From positions 1 to 27,511 of the IMG/VR virus record IMGVR_UViG_3300034061_001485: a stretch of DNA of 27,511 bases; one strand, given 5' to 3'. The notes beneath the pieces are model-generated. The model saw only the letters and a program-made list of their open reading frames with translations. It ran no database searches and was not told the origin of the DNA. Shown piece after piece: positions 22,751-27,511 of the stretch. The position numbers and the translations under genes were made by a program. Source of the DNA: a virus. How positions within the stretch are numbered: the first letter of the stretch is position 1; every line of letters begins with the position of its first letter.

Positions 22751-22788
22751 GTTATTGCATAACATGGCGCGCGGCGCAATAACTTTTT
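22751..22788 (+). terminator. Hairpin with T-run on the + strand, between leftward genes
   Basis: GTTATTGC (22751-22758) pairs with GCAATAAC (22776-22783), followed by TTTTT (22784-22788) on the + strand. It is intrinsic-terminator-like for rightward transcription, although all genes here run leftward. The inner GTTAT-TGC-ATAAC can form an alternative small hairpin. On the - strand the same arms would form an intergenic mRNA hairpin without a T-run. Confidence 0.45.
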
Positions 22789-22909
22789 ACGCTATGGAGC
22801 GAAAAATTATCAGGCCGCTTGCCACCATACCGGAAAGCCACGCGCCGCAAAGCAGGGCAAGAGGCAACGCGTGGCGAGGCGCCGGGCGCGCGAGGAATGC
22901 GCCAATCAT
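22787..22909 (-). CDS. Tiny membrane protein, function unknown
   Basis: This is a 40-residue ORF (MIGAFLARPAPRHALPLALL, then CGAWLSGMVASGLIIFRSIA) with one hydrophobic stretch at about residues 14-38. It is supported mainly by its ATGA overlap (22906-22909) with the preceding membrane-protein gene. It could be a superinfection-exclusion or membrane-modifying early protein, but that is speculation. Very small size keeps confidence moderate. Confidence 0.5.
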   Translation of the reverse strand: MIGAFLARPAPRHALPLALLCGAWLSGMVASGLIIFRSIA

Positions 22910-23076
22910 ATCAACCCCAACAGCGCCAGCCATACCGCCACAACCCAGGCAATGCCCCGGAATAATGCTTCGAGCCCTGCCGCGATCCAAGCCAAGCCAA
23001 ACAAGGCAGCGATACCGGCAAAAGCAAGTAGCGGCCCGAGGACCGCTACCCAGAAGTCATGATTATCGCGCCGCAT
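22906..23076 (-). CDS. Small two-helix membrane protein, function unknown
   Basis: This is a 56-residue protein: charged start MRRDNHDF, then two hydrophobic helices (about residues 9-32, VAVLGPLLAFAGIAALFGLA, and 41-56, GIAWVVAVWLALLGLI) around a short loop with Glu and Arg. It starts one base after the stop of the upstream 109-aa gene and overlaps the next tiny membrane gene as ATGA. No weighty ribosome site is seen, so translation may be coupled. It is distant from the lysis cassette, so an early host-takeover or exclusion role is more likely than lysis (inference). Confidence 0.55.
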   Translation of the reverse strand: MRRDNHDFWVAVLGPLLAFAGIAALFGLAWIAAGLEALFRGIAWVVAVWLALLGLI

Positions 23077-23077
23077 G

Positions 23078-23407
23078 TTACACCCGCACCGGCAATGATG
23101 GGAAATAATTTTCGCGGCGATAGGGCGGCGCATCAGCTTCAGCGCGTTCTAGAGCCTTGCCGACAATATCTGAAAGAGCATCGTTCAGATGTTCCGGCAA
23201 CATCTTGTAATCTTCCGCGATTTTATCCGTGGAGCAGTGCGCCGCATCCTTGCGTAGCTTTTCCATGGTGGCCATCAAAGATTCCACCGCGTAAAGCGCA
23301 AGGAATGCGCGTGTTACGTCAGGATGTTCGTCACCGCGCCGATCCGTTGGCGCAAGGTCCAATTGCTCTTTCCAGCGGATGATATCCATTTCAATGCCAT
23401 TTTCCAT
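23078..23407 (-). CDS. First protein of leftward operon, function unknown
   Basis: This is a 109-residue, acidic, helical protein (MENGIEMDIIRWKEQLDLAP, TRAFLALYAVESLMATMEKL, EDYKMLPEHLNDALSDIVGK). I do not recognise the family and see no HTH or catalytic motif. The ATG at 23407 is chosen over the longer frame because AAGGGAG sits eight bases upstream. As the first gene behind the leftward promoter it occupies the place of an early regulator (lambda N/cIII-like position), but it does not look like a CI repressor. Confidence 0.65.
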   Translation of the reverse strand: MENGIEMDIIRWKEQLDLAPTDRRGDEHPDVTRAFLALYAVESLMATMEKLRKDAAHCSTDKIAEDYKMLPEHLNDALSDIVGKALERAEADAPPYRRENYFPSLPVRV

Positions 23408-23440
23408 GGGTCTATCTCCCTTGTGTTTTCCGATAGGCAA

Positions 23441-23468
23441 ACCCTACCACAAGAAAATTTAACGTCAA
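23441..23468 (-). promoter_or_regulatory. Candidate leftward early promoter
   Basis: Reading leftward: -35 TTGACG (complement of 23463-23468), a 16-base spacer, and -10 TAGGGT (complement of 23441-23446), about 34 bases before the first leftward start. The -35 is strong, the -10 weak. It faces away from the rightward promoter at 23482-23509. Confidence 0.45.
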
Positions 23469-23481
23469 GAAAAAAATTCGC

Positions 23482-23509
23482 TTGACCCTGAAATTTTTTC
23501 AGGTATTGT
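23482..23509 (+). promoter_or_regulatory. Candidate rightward early promoter (upstream of Cro-like gene)
   Basis: TTGACC (23482-23487), 16-base spacer, TATTGT (23504-23509). The ATG of the Cro-like gene at 23517 lies so close that the transcript would be nearly leaderless. No Shine-Dalgarno sequence is visible before that ATG, which agrees. Confidence 0.5.
23487..23503. promoter_or_regulatory. 17-bp perfect palindrome, probable operator
   Basis: CCTGAAATTTTTTCAGG: arms CCTGAAA and TTTCAGG around a TTT centre. It fills the spacer between the -35 and -10 of the rightward promoter, the usual place for a repressor or Cro-type operator. It is the best candidate site for the Cro-like protein encoded immediately downstream. 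No second perfect copy was found in the divergent region. Confidence 0.6.
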
Positions 23510-23516
23510 GCCAAGC

Positions 23517-23720
23517 ATGATTGAGAACCCTAAACAACTGATTGACAAGCTCGGCGGCGCTACGAAGCTGGCGCTGGCCATTGGTTCAACCGCTGGCGCC
23601 GTAGGGAAATGGCCTATTCATGGCATTCCATTCAGGCACCACGCCATGCTGCGCCAGGTGGCACGGCGCCGGGTAAGCCGGGCCGAATTGGACGCCGTGC
23701 TGGCATGGGGCCGCAAGTGA
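23517..23720 (+). CDS. Cro-like / carph-isopro HTH transcription regulator
   Basis: This is a 67-residue protein. Residues about 7-45 (QLIDKLGGATKLALAIGSTA, GAVGKWPIHGIPFRHH) match small phage Cro/YdaS-like HTH proteins of the 'carph-isopro' type: L-x-G-G-x-T-x-x-A at the first helix and V-x-x-W followed by I-P after the recognition helix. The C-terminus is a basic helix. It probably binds the 17-bp palindrome just upstream and controls its own promoter. The ATG at 23517 is used; GTG 23508 would overlap the -10. The stop overlaps the next GTG start as GTGA. Confidence 0.78.
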   Translation: MIENPKQLIDKLGGATKLALAIGSTAGAVGKWPIHGIPFRHHAMLRQVARRRVSRAELDAVLAWGRK

Positions 23721-23956
23721 CGCTTTGGGCCAATATCGCCGCCGGCACAGTGCGGTTGACACCAGATCAGGACGCCGCGCTTTGGCGCTTGCGGGCCGAG
23801 GGCAAGGGCTGGAACGCCATTGAACGGACCCTACGCGGCATGGTGCGGCGGCTTGAAGTGCGGGCCAGGCCGTGCCTGAAATGTGGGAAGATATACGCCA
23901 GCCATGACCGGCGGCGGAAGTTTTGTGCATCCTGTGGAGGAAGAAATGAGAAATAA
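23717..23956 (+). CDS. Small HTH plus zinc-ribbon protein, putative DNA binder
   Basis: This is a 79-residue protein. Residues 14-40 (LTPDQDAALWRLRAEGKGWN followed by AIERTL) look like a Myb/Trp-rich HTH related in style to GcrA's N-terminus. Residues 53-73 hold CLKCGKIY and FCASCG, a four-cysteine zinc ribbon (Cys53, Cys56, Cys70, Cys73). The GTG start at 23717 gives a GTGA overlap with the Cro-like gene; an in-frame ATG at 23705 is possible. It overlaps the GcrA-like gene by 11 bases. A regulator working with its neighbours is plausible but unproven. Confidence 0.65.
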   Translation: MTLWANIAAGTVRLTPDQDAALWRLRAEGKGWNAIERTLRGMVRRLEVRARPCLKCGKIYASHDRRRKFCASCGGRNEK

Positions 23957-24641
23957 TAGATATGTAAACCCTTGGACGCCCGAGAGGGATGCCCAGCTGC
24001 GCGCGCATTGGGCTTCCGGGCTGTCAACGCGCCGGATTGGCGATGCGATGGGATTGAGTAAAAACAGCATCGTTGGCAGGGCCCATCGGTTGGGGCTTGC
24101 GGCGCGCGAAAATCCGGCGAGCATCCCGGTGGCACCGATTACGGAACATCAGCGTGAGGTGGTGCAGCGCATGTGGTATAGCGCCGGGAACGCTGAGATT
24201 ATGCGCGCCGCCGGGATGGGCTGGAAGCGCATCCTGCGAGTTGCGGCGGAATTGCAGTTACCGCCAAGGAATGCGATTCGTGCCATGGTGGCACGGACGC
24301 AGGCGGCGCGCATCAATACCCCCCCGATGCGTGCCGCCTTTTTCTCCCGCGCGACTTTCTCACGCGCGGTTGAGGCCGGGCCTTCCTCCCTCCCGGCAGC
24401 TAACTTGCCGGGCGCTGCGCCGCGCTTGCCGTTGACGCAGCGCCCGGTCTTTTCCAGCCATCCGTGCCGCTTTCCTTTGTGGGGAGACAAAGAACGCCCC
24501 ACGCATTGTTATTGTGATGCGCCAGCCGTTGCGCTGATCAATGGCCGGCCGTCCCGTTATTGTGTGGCCCATTATGAAGCCTGTTATTACATGCCGATGG
24601 CGGAAGCCGGGATGCCCAAGCCGTTCAAGTGGAGGGATTGA
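23946..24641 (+). CDS. Phage-encoded GcrA-like cell-cycle regulator
   Basis: This is a 231-residue protein. Residues 10-51 form the GcrA-type DNA-binding domain: WTPERDAQLRAHWASGLSTR then RIGDAMGLSKNSIVGRAHRL. Residues about 65-105 add a second helical, possibly HTH-like segment (ITEHQREVVQRMWYSAGNAE). A Ser/Pro/Ala-rich linker leads to the C-terminal GcrA motif at 172-215: HPCRFPLWGDKERPTHCYC with Cys174, Cys188, Cys190, then RYCVAHYEACYY with Cys206 and His209. In Caulobacter, GcrA binds sigma70-RNA polymerase through its C-terminal part and activates promoters with methylated GANTC. This copy is longer than typical GcrA because of the middle segment. GGAGG six bases upstream fixes the start. 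Confidence 0.85.
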   Translation: MRNNRYVNPWTPERDAQLRAHWASGLSTRRIGDAMGLSKNSIVGRAHRLGLAARENPASIPVAPITEHQREVVQRMWYSAGNAEIMRAAGMGWKRILRVAAELQLPPRNAIRAMVARTQAARINTPPMRAAFFSRATFSRAVEAGPSSLPAANLPGAAPRLPLTQRPVFSSHPCRFPLWGDKERPTHCYCDAPAVALINGRPSRYCVAHYEACYYMPMAEAGMPKPFKWRD

Positions 24642-24642
24642 G

Positions 24643-24831
24643 ATGAGCGATTTTATCGGCGGCTGGCCTTGGCTTGAAATGCCTGAAGTGCCCCGCGTTG
24701 TGGTGGTGCAGATTGCGCGCGAAGTGCTGCCCGTGCTTTTGGTGCGGGATATCGCGCCATCTCCCACTACTGCGGCAGATTTGGCGTTTCAATATGCCGA
24801 GGCTTTTGTGAAAAAGGCGCAACGGGCATGA
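24643..24831 (+). CDS. Small protein between GcrA-like and helicase genes, function unknown
   Basis: This is a 62-residue protein (MSDFIGGWPWLEMPEVPRVV, VVQIAREVLPVLLVRDIAPS, PTTAADLAFQYAEAFVKKAQ). The first part is aromatic and acidic; then comes a mixed strand/helix region and a C-terminal helix. No family is recognised. GGAGGG precedes the start, and the stop overlaps the helicase start as ATGA, so it is probably translated with the helicase. Confidence 0.6.
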   Translation: MSDFIGGWPWLEMPEVPRVVVVQIAREVLPVLLVRDIAPSPTTAADLAFQYAEAFVKKAQRA

Positions 24832-26192
24832 ATGAAGAATATCTCGCGTTTCTCGCCGCAAAGCGGCCTGCAGCGCATTCAACCGGGCTTGCATCAGTTC
24901 CAGACCTTCACCCGGCATTGAAGCCGCATCAGCGCGATTGCGTTGCTTTCGGGCTTCGGCAAGGCCGATTTGGATTGTTCCTTGACACTGGCATGGGTAA
25001 GACCTTTGCCCAGCTTGAATGGGCCAATCATGCGCTTGAGGCCAGCAATGGCAAGGCGCTGATCCTGGCGCCATTAGCGGTGGCCGCGCAGATCGTGCGC
25101 GAAGGCAAGGCGCGCGGCTATGAGGTGCAGCAAATCCGCGATCAGGCCGATGCCCGCGAAGGCATTAACGTGTGCAACTATGACCGCCTAGATAGGCTGG
25201 ACTTTGACGCTTTTGGCGCCGTGTCCCTGGATGAAAGCAGCATCCTGAAAAGCTTCACCGGAAAGACAACGCGCGCCTTGATTGATGCTTTCCGTGATCA
25301 TCGCTTTCGCTGCGCTGCAACCGCAACGCCGGCGCCGAATGATCACATGGAACTGGGGCAACATGCGGAATTTCTTGGCGTGATGCCTTCCAATGAAATG
25401 CTGATGCGTTGGTTCATTGCCGATCAAACCGAAATGGGCCGCTACCGGCTGAAAGGCCACGCCCAAGATTCCTTTTGGGATTGGATGGCGTCTTGGTGCC
25501 GGATGGCTGAAACCCCGGCTGATTTCGGATATGATGCCAGCGAGTATGTCCTGCCGCCGTTGAACGTGCATCGCCACAAGGCCGTTGGCGATGTTCGCGC
25601 GCCTGCTGGATTGCTTTTTATGGGCGATCTATCGGCAACCACGCTGCACGAAACCAAGCGTCAGACCGCGCAAGCACGCGCGCAAGCCATCGCGGCAATC
25701 ATGCCGGCCAATGATGCTTGCGTGGTTTGGTGCGACACGGACTATGAAGCCGATGCCATCCGCGCCGAAATTCCTGAAATCCAGGAAGTTCGCGGTTCGC
25801 ATCCGATCGAACGCAAAGAAGCAACCCTTGAAGCCTTTGCGTCTGGCGAGGTGAAGTGGCTTTTGACCAAACCAAGCGTGGCCGGGTTCGGCATGAATTG
25901 GCAACACTGCGCGACGATGATCTTCGCTGGGCGGTCATTTAGCTATGAGGCTTGGTATCAGGCAGTTCGCCGTTGCTGGCGATATGGGCAACAGCGCCCG
26001 GTTGACTGCCATCTGATTGTTGCCGAAGGTGAGGATCAAATTGGCCGCGTCATTGACCGCAAGAGCGCCGATCATACCAAGATGAAGCAAGCCATGTCAT
26101 CCGCAATGCGCCGCGCCATGGCGCAGGATGCTGGCGTGCGCGTTCCATATCAACCGACACACAAAGGGGAGTTTGCATCGTGGATTTCGTGA
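24828..26192 (+). CDS. SNF2-type DEAD/DEAH-box helicase (dsDNA translocase)
   Basis: This is a 454-residue superfamily 2 ATPase. It shows LKPHQ (31-35), Walker A LDTGMGKTF with Lys58-Thr59, Walker B-like DESS (135-138), and motif III TATPAPN (165-171). In the C-terminal lobe it shows LLTKPSVAGFGMNWQ and motif VI QAVRRCWRYGQ (378-388), with the finger residues Arg382 and Arg385. It should use ATP to move on double-stranded DNA. The substrate is unknown. It precedes a DNA methyltransferase with overlapping ends, a pairing I have seen in other phages, so it may serve modification, anti-restriction or replication. It is compact, with no extra nuclease domain. Confidence 0.87.
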   Translation: MNEEYLAFLAAKRPAAHSTGLASVPDLHPALKPHQRDCVAFGLRQGRFGLFLDTGMGKTFAQLEWANHALEASNGKALILAPLAVAAQIVREGKARGYEVQQIRDQADAREGINVCNYDRLDRLDFDAFGAVSLDESSILKSFTGKTTRALIDAFRDHRFRCAATATPAPNDHMELGQHAEFLGVMPSNEMLMRWFIADQTEMGRYRLKGHAQDSFWDWMASWCRMAETPADFGYDASEYVLPPLNVHRHKAVGDVRAPAGLLFMGDLSATTLHETKRQTAQARAQAIAAIMPANDACVVWCDTDYEADAIRAEIPEIQEVRGSHPIERKEATLEAFASGEVKWLLTKPSVAGFGMNWQHCATMIFAGRSFSYEAWYQAVRRCWRYGQQRPVDCHLIVAEGEDQIGRVIDRKSADHTKMKQAMSSAMRRAMAQDAGVRVPYQPTHKGEFASWIS

Positions 26193-27076
26193 GTTTGGGA
26201 AGCAACCAAGGCGATAACTGGCAAGCCATCCATGGCGATTGCGTGGATGTAGTGCGCCAGATGCCTGATGAAAGCGTTGGGTTTTCGGTCTATTCGCCGC
26301 CGTTTTCAGGGCTTTACATCTATAATGATTCCGAAGCCGATATGGGAAACTGCGCCAATGACGCGGAGTTTGCGTTACAGTATCGGTTTTTGGTGCGGGA
26401 ATTATTCCGCGTGACCAAGCCGGGCCGATTGGTAGCCGTGCATTGCAAGGACTTGGTTTATTACCGCACGCAAACCGGCCATGACGCGGGCTTGCGCGAT
26501 TTTCCGGGCTTGCTTGTGAAAGAACATACCGACGCTGGTTTTTCTTTTCATTCGCGAGTGACGATCTGGCGCTGCCCTGTGCGGGAAATGACGAAAACCA
26601 AGGCGCATGGCCTGCTTTACAAGCAACTGCGGGCCGATAGCACATTCAGCCGGCAGGGCTTGCCTGAGTATCTTTTGATCTTTCGCAAATGGGCGCGCGA
26701 AGGCCAGGAGGTGGTTCCTGTCACGCATACGCCTGAAAGTTTCCCTCTTGATCAGTGGCAACAATGGGCTTCACCAGTTTGGATGGATACGCGCGAAACT
26801 GATGTTTTGAATGCCACCCGAGATCCCAAAGATGAAAAGCATATCTGCCCAATGCCGCTTGATCTAACAACGCGCGCTGTCACCATGTGGAGCAACCCCG
26901 GCGATACGGTTTTAAGCCCGTTCATGGGTATTGGCAGCGAGGGGTTTTGCGCGTTAAAACTGAAGCGGCGGTTTGTCGGAGTGGAATTGAAAGAAAGCTA
27001 TTTCCGGCAAGCATCGCGCAACCTGGCAGCGGCGGAGCGTTCCGCTGAGAGCCTTTTCGATTGGGCAGCCGCATGA
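26180..27076 (+). CDS. DNA methyltransferase, beta-class (N4-cytosine or N6-adenine)
   Basis: This is a 298-residue enzyme with the beta-class motif order: catalytic motif IV SPPF (39-42) near the N-terminus and the AdoMet-binding motif I-like TVLSPFMGIGSEG (Ser246-Gly255) near the C-terminus, followed by VGVELKESYF. Ser in SPPF is more usual in N4-cytosine enzymes, but base specificity cannot be read safely. It is not CcrM-like, because DPPY is absent. Start GTG 26180 has AGGGGAG nine bases upstream and overlaps the helicase gene by 13 bases; GTG 26189 would give a GTGA overlap. No cognate restriction endonuclease is seen, so protection or regulation is likelier than a full restriction system. 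Confidence 0.88.
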   Translation: MDFVSLGSNQGDNWQAIHGDCVDVVRQMPDESVGFSVYSPPFSGLYIYNDSEADMGNCANDAEFALQYRFLVRELFRVTKPGRLVAVHCKDLVYYRTQTGHDAGLRDFPGLLVKEHTDAGFSFHSRVTIWRCPVREMTKTKAHGLLYKQLRADSTFSRQGLPEYLLIFRKWAREGQEVVPVTHTPESFPLDQWQQWASPVWMDTRETDVLNATRDPKDEKHICPMPLDLTTRAVTMWSNPGDTVLSPFMGIGSEGFCALKLKRRFVGVELKESYFRQASRNLAAAERSAESLFDWAAA

Positions 27077-27216
27077 CTGACCGGACACGCGATGAACGCA
27101 TTGCCGCAAATATCCGCGCAGCGCTGCGATTGATCAAACAGGGCTTTGCCGCACATGCGGAGGGCCTGCTACGCGAAACCCTAGAGATGATGGAGAAAGA
27201 CAATGCAAATTCGTGA
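27073..27216 (+). CDS. Small helical protein, function unknown
   Basis: This is a 47-residue charged helical protein (MTDRTRDERIAANIRAALRL, IKQGFAAHAEGLLRETLEMM). It is supported by its ATGA overlap with the methyltransferase gene and by a 14-base overlap with the next gene. No family is recognised. Confidence 0.55.
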   Translation: MTDRTRDERIAANIRAALRLIKQGFAAHAEGLLRETLEMMEKDNANS

Positions 27217-27451
27217 AGGCACGGAAGAAATGAGCGATGAACAACTAGCGCGCGCGGAGATGTTGCGCGCCGCCATAGAAGGCGACAGGCCAAAGCCAAG
27301 ACTGGAAACGCGCGTGGAATGGCTGGAGGATGACGGTTCAGCGCAGCGCACGGCTATCCTCAAGCTGGAGCGGGTGGTAGAGCGAATTTTCAAATCGCTT
27401 TTGGCGCTACTGATGGTTTGCGCTGCGCTGGCGCTGGCGGTGCTGACATGA
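27203..27451 (+). CDS. Small tail-anchored membrane protein, function unknown
   Basis: This is an 82-residue protein. A charged helical N-terminal part (SDEQLARAEMLRAAIEGD; LETRVEWLEDDGSAQRTAIL) probably forms a coiled coil. A single C-terminal membrane helix follows (IFKSLLALLMVCAALALAVL, 62-81), giving a tail-anchored layout like XhlA-type or inner-membrane accessory proteins. GGAG lies about seven bases before the ATG. The stop overlaps the next start as ATGA. It lies in an early operon, so involvement in lysis is unlikely. Confidence 0.6.
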   Translation: MQIREGTEEMSDEQLARAEMLRAAIEGDRPKPRLETRVEWLEDDGSAQRTAILKLERVVERIFKSLLALLMVCAALALAVLT

Positions 27452-27511
27452 GCATCACCACAGAAGAAGCGGAACGGCTGGCGCAAACGCATGATCTCGT
27501 GCGGTTCACGC
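27448..27511 (+). CDS. Start of a further gene, truncated by the window end
   Basis: An ATG overlaps the previous stop as ATGA and the frame stays open to the edge (MSITTEEAERLAQTHDLVRF...). This is too short to assign. Confidence 0.45.
   Translation, partial: MSITTEEAERLAQTHDLVRFT

Noticed and set aside
23408-23516. GANTC site in the early control region that would tie GcrA to these promoters
   Set aside because: I looked and found no GANTC in this interval, so direct autoregulation by a methylated GANTC is not supported here.
26180-27076. CcrM-type GANTC methyltransferase
   Set aside because: This was tempting next to a GcrA homologue, but the catalytic motif is SPPF rather than DPPY and the layout is that of a different beta-class group. 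Specificity is left open.

Overview
The window is a stretch of tailed-phage (or prophage) genome with a P22-like podovirus virion plan. It is GC-rich, almost fully coding, and tightly packed, with many ATGA/GTGA stop-start overlaps. The host is probably an alphaproteobacterium. The main clue is a phage-encoded homologue of the cell-cycle regulator GcrA (23946-24641), a family largely confined to that class; a GTA-type 3TM holin fits this. Terminase, portal, integrase and a clear CI repressor are not seen, so I cannot say whether the element is temperate or whether it is integrated.

Region 1 (1-19539, + strand) is the late operon. It begins with the end of a glycine-rich adhesin-like protein, a small WDG-motif protein, a beta-repeat protein and two small basic proteins. 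The head genes follow: scaffold, P22-type coat, and a probable decoration protein. Next comes the neck and tail machine: a gp4-like adaptor, a fibre-like protein, a small structural protein, a gp10-like DNA-stabilisation protein, a jelly-roll protein in the gp26 (needle) position, and two small conserved proteins. The three ejection proteins (gp7-, gp20- and gp16-like) follow, the last with a lytic transglycosylase domain, then a P22-type tailspike. Lysis genes end the operon: three consecutive small membrane proteins and an M15 peptidase endolysin.

Region 2 (19527-23407, - strand) is a leftward, probably early operon. In transcription order it encodes a 109-aa protein, two tiny membrane proteins, two small unknowns, a pentapeptide-repeat protein built from 24 nearly identical 15-bp units, a Gp157-like protein, a RecT-like annealing protein, a 77-aa basic protein and a Myb/SANT-like helix-turn-helix protein. 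Its last gene overlaps the endolysin gene tail to tail.

Region 3 (about 23408-23516) is a divergent control region. It has two promoter-like elements facing opposite ways and a perfect 17-bp palindrome lying between the -35 and -10 of the rightward promoter.

Region 4 (23517-27511, + strand) is a rightward early operon: a Cro-like HTH protein, a small HTH/zinc-ribbon protein, the GcrA-like regulator, a 62-aa protein, an SNF2-type helicase, a beta-class DNA methyltransferase, a 47-aa protein, a tail-anchored 82-aa protein, and the start of another gene.

Working model (inference): the Cro-like protein and palindrome set the early switch; the GcrA homologue may redirect host sigma70 RNA polymerase; the helicase-methyltransferase pair may modify or protect phage DNA; the leftward operon supplies recombination and host-takeover functions; the long + operon then builds the particle and lyses the cell. 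No tRNA, rRNA, CRISPR array or insertion sequence was recognised, and no gene-free stretch exceeds 300 bases; the longest is the 148-bp gap at 2851-2998.
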